From contig NZ_JANLNY010000023.1 in NCBI RefSeq assembly GCF_025465995.1, forward strand, positions 434,001 through 498,000: DNA of 64,000 bases. Direction: 5' to 3'. The position numbers and the translations under genes are program-made. The notes under the pieces were generated by a model. It was not told the origin of the DNA and did not search any database. It was given only the letters and a program-made list of their open reading frames with translations. This document shows, in pieces, positions 37,177 to 45,464 of the stretch (positions within the stretch are counted from its first letter, which is position 1; every line of letters begins with the position of its first letter). The DNA comes from Pseudomonas sp. 5P_3.1_Bac2 (lineage in GTDB: Bacteria; Pseudomonadota; Gammaproteobacteria; Pseudomonadales; Pseudomonadaceae).

Positions 37177-38327
37177 GCTTTTATCGTCCGTGATTAAGAT
37201 CAATTGGGCGACCCACCGCCAAACTGTCGGACAATAGCCGACAACCTTCGTTCACGCTAAAAATCCATGGCAATACCATTTATTAAAAGCTCACCATCTA
37301 ACTTACTTATGCAAGGCCCTTAACACTTAAATAATCTATGAAAAACGCAGCACTTATTAACGCCAATGGGTTTATCCAAAGGGTCAATACCCACTCATAT
37401 AGAGTGTGTCTTAACAACTAACTTTTTACCGGCGTACAGGGCTGCCGGCATCGATGAAACTCCAGCAACCCATATACGCTTTGCTCTTAGTTCGGAGCTG
37501 ACTGAAGCTGCTCCGGAATCACGATCAGCTAGTTTTTATCCGCCGTCACCGGCAACCCTTCCTTGGCTTGGGCCGCTGCGTGCTTGGCCATCATGCCGTT
37601 GAGCGCGCTCATATACTTGTCTTTGCGGTTGATCCACAGATGACTGCCGCCTTTGGCCACGTCGACATCGTGGAACAGCCTATATCCGTCACTACTGGGA
37701 GGACCGACCAACAGCGTTTTTTTCCACTGATCGATATAGATGAGGATTGCTGCAGAGTCATAGTGGTCGGCGGCGATTGGTTTGCGCGCGGTGGCAACCT
37801 ATCCCAGCGCACCATTAGTGCTCTGAGCCACCCAAGTCACCACGATGTTCACGCGAGTGGCCAATAGCACTTGCCACTGGTCGCTAAATTTAGCGCCTAC
37901 CCCTACCTCAACTAACCCCTATTAATTCTTTTTCCGGTGCCGCCCAAGCGCTCTAAACCGCCAGTTACGCCTCCTACACGTTGACGCCAATAGTACAAAA
38001 GGCCGGATTTTATGGCGCCTTGCCGGTTTTGGAATCAAGTTCACAGGCCCTACTAAGTCCCCACCAAAGTGTGTAGGTCGCGCCTTGGCCAGCCGCTAGG
38101 CTCAAAGCCGACAAAAGCACACCTGCGCGAAAGCCAGGTTCGCAAAGCCACCGATCTACAGCCTTTGGGCAACGACAGCGGGGTTGCCTAGAACAGCGTG
38201 ATATGCGCCGCTGCGCGCAGCGTTTGCAAACCCTAGGCAGCCGCCCGGTTAAGGGATAACGGATGAATAGGTACCTGTTTCAGCATTGGCCAATGGCGAT
38301 TGGCGCGGCCCCCATGGAGTCGTTGCC
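37177..38327. other. 1.15-kb decayed intergenic stretch
   Basis: No intact gene was supported here. An inverted repeat TGTCGG-N7-CCGACA at 37225-37243 lies about 50 bp upstream of the esterase start and could be an operator. A protein remnant reads leftward at 37529-37866. Between 37870 and 38310 every frame is broken by stops and no family was recognised. The mix of coding-like and AT-richer blocks suggests decayed accessory DNA. Confidence 0.6.
37529..37866 (-). pseudogene. Remnant C-terminal coding fragment of unknown family
   Basis: Leftward translation reads VLLATRVNIVVTWVAQ, an in-frame TAG at 37799-37801, then ARKPIAADHYDSAAILIYID, continuing without a break to KEGLPVTADKN and a stop. 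The continuity on both sides of the TAG suggests the end of a decayed gene. There is no ribosome-binding site or plausible start. The family was not recognised. Confidence 0.5.
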
Positions 38328-38960
38328 ATGCGCGGGCTGAAATCCCCAGAGCCATTTACCTATGCCTTTGCCCAGTTGCCGATGCGCGATGAAGTGGTAT
38401 TCAAATCCATCGTCGGCCTATTGGCCGGGCGCACCCAGAGCCAGTGGCAGCACGTGCAAGGCACTGAGGCGGATCTGCTGGTACTGGGTGGCGACAGGAT
38501 CGCCGAGGGCAGCAGGCCCTGCACTGCCCGCGCGGTTCTCAAGGTCACCCAGCAACGCACAGACAGCAGCGAGCTGGCGGTGCACTGGCCACTGCGCGCC
38601 AATGAGGTGTTCGAGCGCTTGGAACAGATCGCCCGCCTGCTGAACCAAGCGGGCCCCGGCAGTCACGCCTTTGATCCACTGTGCAGTTACCGGCTGGCCA
38701 GTTGGCCGACGCAGGAAATTCTTGGCCAAACGCCCGCCAATCTGCGCTTAGCCACGCTGCTTAGTGCTCGCGCGTGCAACCTTGAGCAGCTCAGTGCGCG
38801 CAGCGCCGTGGAGTTGGAAGACTGTCTGCGCCTGCTGCGCAACCTGTACAAGGCCGGCTTGCTGCTTGAGCAGGTCAGCGCCAGCAAAGTCGCCACCACC
38901 CCCACGCCGCCAGGCTTTTTCGCCCGCCTGCGGGCCCACCTTGGCCTGACGGCACGCTAG
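38328..38960 (+). CDS. Uncharacterised first gene of the GTPase-roadblock operon
   Basis: This 210-residue protein has no recognised enzyme motif. Residues about 30-115 alternate short beta-like and helical stretches (DLLVLGGDRIA, AVLKVTQQ, ELAVHWPLRANEVFERLE), which could be a degenerate receiver-like fold. Residues about 140-190 (LRLATLLSARACNLEQLS to LRLLRNLYKAGLLLEQ) look like the winged-helix-type tail seen in some GTPase-linked DUF4388-like proteins. The ATG at 38328 has GGAG 8 bp upstream. It precedes the GTPase by 12 bp. Confidence 0.7.
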   Translation: MRGLKSPEPFTYAFAQLPMRDEVVFKSIVGLLAGRTQSQWQHVQGTEADLLVLGGDRIAEGSRPCTARAVLKVTQQRTDSSELAVHWPLRANEVFERLEQIARLLNQAGPGSHAFDPLCSYRLASWPTQEILGQTPANLRLATLLSARACNLEQLSARSAVELEDCLRLLRNLYKAGLLLEQVSASKVATTPTPPGFFARLRAHLGLTAR

Positions 38961-38972
38961 GCAGACGCATTT

Positions 38973-39509
38973 ATGAGCGAATACAAAATCCTCTTTACCG
39001 GCACCATGGGCGCCGGCAAAACCACCGCCATCAGCGCTATCAGCGAGATCCCGCCGGTTACCACCGATGTGCAGAACAACGACCCCAGCCTGCACAAAGA
39101 CACCACCACCGTGGGCCTCGACTATGGCGAGCTGACCCTACCCGGCGGCGAACAACTGCGCCTGTATGGCACGCCGGGACAGCAACGGTTTGCGTTTATG
39201 TGGCAGATCCTCGCCAAAGGCGCGCTGGGCATTGTCATCCTGCTCGATCACAGCCGGCCTGATCCATTGGCGGACCTGTCGATCTACCTGAGCAACTTTG
39301 CTGAGCTGATCGCCAGCACGGGCTGCGTGGTCGCGGTGGGACGCCTGCCGCTGAGTGCCAGCAGCGCCCTGGATCAATACAGCAAACGCCTGGCCGAACA
39401 TGGCCTGATTTGCCCGGTGGTCCGCGCCGACGTACGCGATAAGGCCCAGGTGCTGGGCTTGCTCGATCTTCTGTTGCTGCAACTCGAACATCAGGTGGCA
39501 CCGCTATGA
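38973..39509 (+). CDS. MglA/Ras-like small GTPase
   Basis: This 178-residue G-domain protein has the P-loop GTMGAGKT (10-17), the switch I region DTTTVGLDYG (43-52) and a G3-like YGTPGQQRF (65-73) in which Gly-Thr-Pro-Gly replaces the Ras DxxG. The NKxD base-recognition motif is not visible: after the beta strand the sequence reads VVAVGRLPLS (119-128). G5 may be RADVRDK. Bacterial relatives paired with roadblock proteins act as polarity or signalling switches. Its stop overlaps the next start by 4 bp. Confidence 0.85.
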   Translation: MSEYKILFTGTMGAGKTTAISAISEIPPVTTDVQNNDPSLHKDTTTVGLDYGELTLPGGEQLRLYGTPGQQRFAFMWQILAKGALGIVILLDHSRPDPLADLSIYLSNFAELIASTGCVVAVGRLPLSASSALDQYSKRLAEHGLICPVVRADVRDKAQVLGLLDLLLLQLEHQVAPL

Positions 39510-39916
39510 ACCGACTCACCAGCGTTAACACAGAATTGGTTGAACGCATCCAACAACAAGCCCAGGCCGAACTCGACGAGCTGATGCAGGCCTTAAGCGG
39601 CCTCAGCGCCGGGGTGATTGCCACGGCTGATGGCTTTGAAGTGGCGGCGCAGGCCAAGGCTGGCGTCGAGGTGGCCAAGCTGGCGGCCATGGCCTGCTCG
39701 ATCTCCGCGCTGGGCGCCATGGTCGGCCAAGAAAGCGCCATCGGCCACTACCAAAACGTGGTGGTCGAGGCGGACGAAGGCTATGTGCTGATCCTCGATA
39801 TTCCCCATCCCGTCTATCCGATGATTCTCAACTTAGTGGCAGCTCGTAATGAGGTGCTCGGGCAAGTCCTGTATCTGGCCAAGCGCGCGGTTGCCCGCGT
39901 CGCCAAGGTCAATTAA
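39506..39916 (+). CDS. Roadblock/LC7-domain protein (candidate GTPase regulator)
   Basis: This 136-residue protein shows the roadblock/LC7 pattern. It begins with a helix, followed by GVIATADGFEVAAQ, the helix AKLAAMACSISALGAMVGQE, the strands VVVEADEGYVLILDIP and a C-terminal helix. In MglA-MglB pairs such proteins act as GTPase-activating partners. It overlaps the GTPase gene by 4 bp, so the two are probably made in fixed ratio. A second roadblock-like gene follows. Confidence 0.85.
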   Translation: MNRLTSVNTELVERIQQQAQAELDELMQALSGLSAGVIATADGFEVAAQAKAGVEVAKLAAMACSISALGAMVGQESAIGHYQNVVVEADEGYVLILDIPHPVYPMILNLVAARNEVLGQVLYLAKRAVARVAKVN

Positions 39917-39976
39917 AGCCCCGCCGGCACCGCGCAGCCACGGGGCACCTCACACAACGCGCAAAGGAGATGAACC

Positions 39977-40336
39977 ATGGCAACACTACAAGAATCGCTG
40001 AACGCTCTGCTGCAACTGGACGGTGCCCTGGCATCGGCGGTGGTCGATGCCAACAGCGGCATGCTACTGGGCGAAGCCGGGGCAGGCGTGGATATGGAAC
40101 TGGCTGCGGCTGGCAACACTGAGGTGGTGCGAGCCAAGCTGAAAACCATGAAGTCGCTGAACCTCAACGATGTGATCGAAGACATCCTGATCACCCTTGG
40201 CAAGCAGTACCACATCATTCGTCCGTTGGCCGCGGCTGAAGGGATTTTTATCTATTACGTGCTGGATAAGTCCAAGTCCAACCTGGCTCTGGCGCGGCGC
40301 AAGCTGCAAGAGGTGGAAAGCGCGGTCAGCCTGTAA
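39977..40336 (+). CDS. Second roadblock/LC7-like protein
   Basis: This 119-residue protein has the same order of elements as the preceding one: helix ESLNALLQLDGALASAVVD, strand-turn SGMLLGEAGAGVD, helix TEVVRAKLKTMKSL, strands ILITLGKQYHIIRPL and GIFIYYVLDK, and a final helix. It is preceded by an AAAGGAG ribosome-binding site and lies 60 bp after the first roadblock gene. It ends the four-gene operon. Having two different roadblock proteins may allow hetero-oligomers on one GTPase. Confidence 0.75.
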   Translation: MATLQESLNALLQLDGALASAVVDANSGMLLGEAGAGVDMELAAAGNTEVVRAKLKTMKSLNLNDVIEDILITLGKQYHIIRPLAAAEGIFIYYVLDKSKSNLALARRKLQEVESAVSL

Positions 40337-40517
40337 GTCCGCGCAACAGCCCGCTGCCGGGCGCATAAAGGGTGCCCGGCACGGATCGATTTCCCGGCGC
40401 CGCGGCAACCTGAACAACAATCACGGATTGACGCCCAAGGCTTACCCCGACCAAGCTAAGTGTCCGGCATCGAGCAGATGCTGACCACCTATCGCGGGCA
40501 CTCTAGGGGATCAGAAC

Positions 40518-41498
40518 ATGGGTAAGTTGTACTCAACTAAGACCTTTCAGCCATTAGCCCTCGCGCTATCGCTCGGTCTCAGCGTCTTGCCGGCAGTCAC
40601 GCAAGCGGCGCCCAGCACACCTATCACACAGGCGCCTGGCTACTACCGCCAAGCCCTCGGTGATATCACCATCACCGCACTGTACGACGGTTACGTGCAG
40701 CTCAAACCAACGCAGCTCAAAGGCCTCGACAACAAAGCCATCGAACGCCTACTCAGCGGTAAATTCCAGCAGAGCGACCCGGGCTTTCAGACTGCGGTAA
40801 ACGCCTACCTGATTCAAACCCCTGAGCACCTGCTGCTGGTCGATGCTGGCGCGGCGCAGTGCTTCGGCCCGACCTTGGGCAATGTGCAAGCCAATCTCAA
40901 GGCTGCCGGCTACCAGCCTGAAGAAGTGGACACGGTGCTGTTGACCCATATGCACCCCGACCATATGTGCGGCATCCGCTCGGCTGACGCCCAGGCCGCG
41001 TTCAGCAAAGCCACGGTGTGGGCCGCTCAGGCCGATGCCGATTTCTGGCTCAGCGCCGCTAACACCAGCGCTGCGCCTGCTGGGGCCAAGGGCCTGTACC
41101 AAATGGCCCAGGACGCCATCGCGCCGTATAAAGCCGCCGGTAAGTTCCGCACCTTTAAAGGCGGCGAGCAGTTAGCGCCCGGTCTAAGCGTGCTGCCAAC
41201 ACCGGGACACACGCCGGGACACAGCTCCTTCCTGATCGAGTCCAAGGGGCAGAGCCTGCTGCTGTGGGGCGATATCATCCATTCCCATGCCGTGCAGTTT
41301 CAGCACCCCGAAGTGTCCTTCGAGTTTGATAGTGACCAAGCCCAGGCCATCAAAACCCGTAAGGCCGTGCTGGCAGAGGCGAGCGCCAAGAGCTGGTGGG
41401 TCGCCGGGGCTCACCTGCCCTTCCCCGGCATTGGCCATATCGGTAAAGACGGCAAAGGCTACAACTGGGTGCCTGCCGAATTTGCCCCGCTGCCCTAA
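40518..41498 (+). CDS. Secreted metallo-beta-lactamase-fold hydrolase
   Basis: This 326-residue precursor has a signal peptide (about 1-31, ending TQAAP) and an MBL domain with the dinuclear zinc motif THMHPDH near 148, further ligands in LPTPGHTPGHSS, and WGDIIHSH. The layout resembles the lactonase/AttM-like or alkylsulfatase-like MBL proteins common in pseudomonads. The substrate cannot be told from the sequence. An AGGGGATC ribosome-binding site and a clear terminator show a separate transcription unit from the roadblock operon. Confidence 0.85.
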   Translation: MGKLYSTKTFQPLALALSLGLSVLPAVTQAAPSTPITQAPGYYRQALGDITITALYDGYVQLKPTQLKGLDNKAIERLLSGKFQQSDPGFQTAVNAYLIQTPEHLLLVDAGAAQCFGPTLGNVQANLKAAGYQPEEVDTVLLTHMHPDHMCGIRSADAQAAFSKATVWAAQADADFWLSAANTSAAPAGAKGLYQMAQDAIAPYKAAGKFRTFKGGEQLAPGLSVLPTPGHTPGHSSFLIESKGQSLLLWGDIIHSHAVQFQHPEVSFEFDSDQAQAIKTRKAVLAEASAKSWWVAGAHLPFPGIGHIGKDGKGYNWVPAEFAPLP

Positions 41499-41520
41499 CA
41501 TACCGAAGTGGTCTGCACTC

Positions 41521-41545
41521 ACCCGGCTAAGGCCGGGTTTTTTAT
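41521..41545 (+). terminator. Rho-independent terminator after the MBL-fold gene
   Basis: ACCCGGC and GCCGGGT form a 7-bp stem with a TAAG loop, followed by six T. It starts 22 bp after the stop of the upstream gene. Confidence 0.9.
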
Positions 41546-41754
41546 ACGCGCCCACAGCACCTTACCGCGACCAGAATAGACCCACGGCAGTATGGCGGTA
41601 GGCGCCTTTACAGCGTTTGCAGGCAGGTTGGTGCAAGTGGCCAGAGCGGCCCCACTGGTCTGTTCAAACAGGCGTATGGACGAACTCCATAGCGTCAGCC
41701 GAGTCCTTAGCGACGGCATCAACGATGTGTTTATTCAACTTGTGGAGAGTCATT

Positions 41755-42768
41755 TTGCGAACATTATTCCGCGCGGTTTTGGCCATCAGTACCACACTTC
41801 CCTTACTGGCCAGCGCCAGCCCAGCCCCAGCAGAAGGCTATGGTCAGGAGCTACAGGGCTTTAGCTACCCTTACCCGCTTAAACATTACGCTCTGACATC
41901 CCAGGGCCAGGACCTGAGCATGGGCTATATGGATGTGCCGCCCACAAGCCAGGCCAACGGTAAAACGGCAGTGCTGCTGCATGGTAAAAACTTCTGCGCC
42001 GCCACTTGGGACGACAGCATCAAAGCCCTCAGCGACGCCGGCTACCGGGTGATTGCGGCGGACCAAATCGGCTTTTGCACATCGAGCAAACCGGCCAATT
42101 ATCAGTACAGCTTTCAGCAATTAGCCGACAACACCCACGCCCTGCTGAGCAGCCTCGGCATCGACCAGGCGGAGATTATCGGCCACTCCACCGGCGGCAT
42201 GCTGGCCGCGCGCTATGCCTTGATGTACCCCAAGCAGGTCAGCCATCTGGTGTTGATCAACCCCATTGGTTTGGAAGACTGGAAGGCCCTTGGCGTGCCA
42301 TGGCGCAGTGTCGATCAGTGGTATGAGCGCGAGCTCAAGCTGAGCGCCGAGAGCGTGCGCAAATACGAGCAAAGCACTTACTACGTTGGGCGCTGGAAGC
42401 CGGAATATGATCGCTGGGTCGATATGCTCGCCGGCCTGAATAAAGGCCCAGGACATAAAGTGGTGGCGTGGAACTCGGCGCTGATCTACGACATGATCTT
42501 CACCCAGCCGGTGTACTACGAACTGCCCAACCTCAAGGTGCCGACGCTGTTGATGATTGGCGACGCCGACACCACTGCCATCGGCAGCGATATCGCCCCG
42601 CCTGAGGTCAAAGCCAAAATCGGTCACTACGACCAGCTGGGCAAAGCCACCGCCAAACGCATCCCCGGCGCCCGTCTGATCGAATTCCCGGGCCTCGGCC
42701 ACGCGCCACAAATGGAAGACCCGGCGAAGTTTCACCAGCAGTTGATTGCGGCGCTTAAGACTCGTTAA
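41755..42768 (+). CDS. Secreted alpha/beta hydrolase
   Basis: This 337-residue precursor has a signal peptide (about 1-22, ending ASASP) and an alpha/beta hydrolase domain with VLLHGKNF (oxyanion), IGHSTGGML (nucleophile Ser), GDADTTA and FPGLGHAPQ (acid and His). It resembles periplasmic hydrolases of the epoxide-hydrolase/haloperoxidase type. The TTG at 41755 is chosen because GTGGAGAG lies 6 bp upstream and it starts directly at the signal peptide; the ATG at 41725 has no ribosome-binding site. Confidence 0.82.
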   Translation: MRTLFRAVLAISTTLPLLASASPAPAEGYGQELQGFSYPYPLKHYALTSQGQDLSMGYMDVPPTSQANGKTAVLLHGKNFCAATWDDSIKALSDAGYRVIAADQIGFCTSSKPANYQYSFQQLADNTHALLSSLGIDQAEIIGHSTGGMLAARYALMYPKQVSHLVLINPIGLEDWKALGVPWRSVDQWYERELKLSAESVRKYEQSTYYVGRWKPEYDRWVDMLAGLNKGPGHKVVAWNSALIYDMIFTQPVYYELPNLKVPTLLMIGDADTTAIGSDIAPPEVKAKIGHYDQLGKATAKRIPGARLIEFPGLGHAPQMEDPAKFHQQLIAALKTR

Positions 42769-42867
42769 AGCATCACGGCGCCTAGCTCTTGGGCTTGGCG
42801 CCGAACACTTCAACCGGCGGCTCAACTGCAGCGGTCTTGTTTAATTAGCGAACCCCAAGGTCAGCCC

Positions 42868-43398
42868 ATGCGCTCTGCTCACCTACAGCTATTTATGCAG
42901 GAGTTCGGTGTTGTAGAAACGCCGCATTCAGAGCGCGTATGGATCGAATACGAAGAAGCCCACGAGCTTATTTGCGCAGCGCAGGACGCTGACGGCCGGC
43001 AGCATTGGCTCACGCCAGCCGCAGCCAATGCCTGGCACGCCATGCACAGGGCGGCCAGCGCGGCGGGTATTAGCCTGGTTATGCTTTCGGCCTATCGCAG
43101 CGTGGAGCGGCAAGCGCAGATCATTCGGCGCAAGCTCGGCCAAGGCCAAAGCATTGAGCAGGTCTTAGCGGTATCAGCCCTGCCCGGCTGTAGCGAGCAT
43201 CACACCGGCAGAGCCATCGACCTCGGCACAGCCGGCGGCGCCGCGCTGGAGCTTACGTTTGCCCAGACACCAGCCTTTACCTGGCTCAGCAGCCATGCAG
43301 CGGCTTATGGCTTTTACCTGTCCTATCCCCAAGGCAACGCGGCCGGTTATGACTTTGAACCTTGGCATTGGTGCTACCACCAGAACCGCGCAATCTAA
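42868..43398 (+). CDS. VanY-family D-alanyl-D-alanine carboxypeptidase-like protein
   Basis: This 176-residue protein belongs to peptidase family M15B (LAS). It has AYRSVERQAQIIRR, SEHHTGRAIDLG (His and Asp zinc ligands) and EPWHWCYH (catalytic Glu and the last His ligand). It has no evident signal peptide or membrane anchor, unlike most periplasmic VanY proteins, so a cytoplasmic or differently exported enzyme is possible. Orthologues may cleave peptidoglycan stem peptides. Upstream is a 99-bp gap; it appears to be a single-gene unit. Confidence 0.85.
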   Translation: MRSAHLQLFMQEFGVVETPHSERVWIEYEEAHELICAAQDADGRQHWLTPAAANAWHAMHRAASAAGISLVMLSAYRSVERQAQIIRRKLGQGQSIEQVLAVSALPGCSEHHTGRAIDLGTAGGAALELTFAQTPAFTWLSSHAAAYGFYLSYPQGNAAGYDFEPWHWCYHQNRAI

Positions 43399-43510
43399 TC
43401 ACGGCCACTTAGCCGGCTGATCGTCAGGTACAGGCTTAAATCCGCTCAGCCGAGTGCCGCTATGGGCTATAACAGGCCACAGCAACGCAGACTCTCAAAG
43501 GACTTGAACC

Positions 43511-44302
43511 ATGCGTCTTAACGGCAAAATCGCGTTGATCACCGGCGCCGCTCGCGGCATTGGTGCAGCCATTGCCCAAGCCTTCGCTGTCGAGGGAGCA
43601 CAGGTTTACCTAAGCGATATTGATGATGTTGCAGGCCAGCAAATGGCCGACCGCCTCGGCGCTAATGCCCGTTATGTGCATCTGGATGTACGCGATGAGG
43701 CGCAGTGGCGCGAGGTCAGCCAGGGCATTGTGCAGAGTCACGGGCAGCTCGACGTTGTGGTGAACAACGCCGGCATCACCGGCCTGGAACAAGGCGCGGT
43801 ACACAACCCCGAGTTTGCCAGCCTAGACGATTGGCGCCAGGTGCATGCGACCAACTTGGATGGCGTGTTTCTGGGCTGCAAATACGCGATTCAGGCCATG
43901 CGCAGCAGCGGCACTGGCGCGATTATCAATATCTCTTCACGCTCAGGCTTAGTCGGCATCCCGGCTGCGGCGGCCTATGCATCGAGCAAGGCGGCAGTGC
44001 GTAATCACAGCAAGAGCGTAGCGCTTTATTGCGCCGCCCAAGGCCTTAACGTTCGCTGTAACTCGATCCATCCCGCCGCCATTCTGACGCCCATGTGGGA
44101 ACCGATGCTCGGCCCAGCAACTGAGCGCGAACGCACTATGGCGCTGCTGGTGCGTGACACGCCCTTGCAGCGTTTTGGCTTACCGGAAGAAGTGGCCGCG
44201 GTCGCAGTACTGCTGGCCAGCGACGAGGCCAGCTATATCACGGGCAGCGAAATCAACATTGATGGCGGCTTATTGGCAGGCTCCGCTGCCGCCCCCACTT
44301 AA
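43511..44302 (+). CDS. Short-chain dehydrogenase/reductase
   Basis: This 263-residue NAD(P)-dependent oxidoreductase has the cofactor motif TGAARGIG (11-18), NNAGI and the catalytic Ser with YASSKAA (Tyr-x3-Lys). The C-terminal [13 protein letters not shown] is typical of classical SDR enzymes. An acidic residue after the second strand (LSDIDD) suggests NAD preference. Close relatives are annotated as cyclopentanol or glucose 1-dehydrogenases, but the substrate here is not determined. The ATG lies 11 bp after AAAGGAC. Confidence 0.88.
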   Translation: MRLNGKIALITGAARGIGAAIAQAFAVEGAQVYLSDIDDVAGQQMADRLGANARYVHLDVRDEAQWREVSQGIVQSHGQLDVVVNNAGITGLEQGAVHNPEFASLDDWRQVHATNLDGVFLGCKYAIQAMRSSGTGAIINISSRSGLVGIPAAAAYASSKAAVRNHSKSVALYCAAQGLNVRCNSIHPAAILTPMWEPMLGPATERERTMALLVRDTPLQRFGLPEEVAAVAVLLASDEASYITGSEINIDGGLLAGSAAAPT

Positions 44303-44426
44303 GTCGTAAGACAGGCTATACCGAGCGTGCTGAGCCCAAACGCCAGATTAGTCGGGCACCTAAAACCGACGCGATCACACTGACCAGCCGCCATGCGGTA
44401 ATAGAATCAAGCAAAGGACTGACTTG

Positions 44427-45011
44427 ATGAGCAAGCAACCTCAGTATTCCACCAGCAAAGACCAGCCACCGGCACTGATCCTGATCGATATGCAGCGCTG
44501 CATGGCCGAGCCGGCGGCGGGTGCGCGCAATAACCCGCAGGCCGAGCACAACATTGCCCTGCTCCTAAATGCCTGGCGCCAGGCGGGTGCTCCTGTCGTG
44601 CACGTGCGGCATATGTCCAGAACCCCAGGCTCTGTCTTCTGGCCTGGACAGCCCGGTGCCGAGTTCCAGCACGCACTGCAACCGCTGGACAGCGAGCATG
44701 TGGTGGAAAAAAACGTACCCGATGCTTTCATCCAGTCAGGCCTGGAGCGCTGGCTACGAGTCAGATCCATAAGCGCCGTCGTGCTGGTCGGCGTCAGCAC
44801 CAATAACTCGGTGGAAGCCAGCGCCAGAAGTGCCGGCAATCTGGGTTTCAGTACCTATGTGGCAGCCGATGCCACCTTTGCCTTCGCCAAAACGGACTAC
44901 AACGGCCTATTGCGCAGTGCCGAAGATGTGCACGCCATGGCTCTGGCCAACCTCGATGGTGAATACGCCACCGTGCTCAGCACAGAGCAATTACTCAGGT
45001 TACGGGGTTGA
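44427..45011 (+). CDS. Isochorismatase-like protein with Ser in place of the catalytic Cys
   Basis: This 194-residue protein has the isochorismatase-hydrolase fold: LILIDMQ with Asp21, the Lys95 in VEKNVPDAF, and the nucleophile-loop segment GVSTNNSVEAS. In most cysteine hydrolases of this family the loop has a Cys; here Ser128 stands there. It may therefore be a non-hydrolytic or altered enzyme, as in some isochorismatase subgroups. The ATG at 44427 is preferred over the adjacent TTG at 44424. Confidence 0.85.
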   Translation: MSKQPQYSTSKDQPPALILIDMQRCMAEPAAGARNNPQAEHNIALLLNAWRQAGAPVVHVRHMSRTPGSVFWPGQPGAEFQHALQPLDSEHVVEKNVPDAFIQSGLERWLRVRSISAVVLVGVSTNNSVEASARSAGNLGFSTYVAADATFAFAKTDYNGLLRSAEDVHAMALANLDGEYATVLSTEQLLRLRG

Positions 45012-45111
45012 GCGGTGCTTAACAGCAAGTGCTTAGCCCTGATGGGCTGAGGCTGATTAGCCGGCAGCGCACACTCATACCCACTCTCTGGCTCTGGCCT
45101 AAAGAGTTCCC

Positions 45112-45410
45112 TATGCCACTTATCGACCGCCCAGCAACTGCTACCAAGTCGCCTATTTGGCAGCCTGCCGTGCTGGCCTAAGTGGCCGGGGCCAAGCTCA
45201 AAGTACTGCGTATGCAAGGCAGTGCCACGCCTGCAGAAAGCCACAACTATCCGCAGACCTTGCTGGTGATCGCGGGATAGCTCAAGCTGATCCTCGTGGG
45301 TGAAACCCCAGCGTGCAGGCCGGCCAACTGGTTGTCGCAACGGCTACAGTGGCTCACGCAGTGGCTCATGGCAGGCGCGACACGCTGGTGGTTATTGATG
45401 GCCAAGGAAT
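45112..45410 (+). pseudogene. Cupin-domain pseudogene
   Basis: Translation from the ATG at 45112 gives MPLIDRPATATKSPIWQPAVLA, then a TAA, then VAGAKLKVLRMQGSATPAESH, NYPQTLLVIAG, a TAG and LKLIL. A frameshift near 45300 is needed to continue as VQAGQLVVATATVAHAVA and DTLVVIDG. The order of strands with the His-containing ESHNYPQ region fits a single-domain cupin. Two stops and a frameshift show it is inactivated. Confidence 0.75.
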
Positions 45411-45464
45411 GTGCACACACCCGCCGCCAACCGGCACAACTTATCTCTACACGGAAGGAACCGT

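Noticed and set aside
41560..41754. Possible tRNA-like sequence before the alpha/beta hydrolase
   Set aside because: A few tRNA-like words are present but no cloverleaf with an acceptor stem and T-loop can be drawn.
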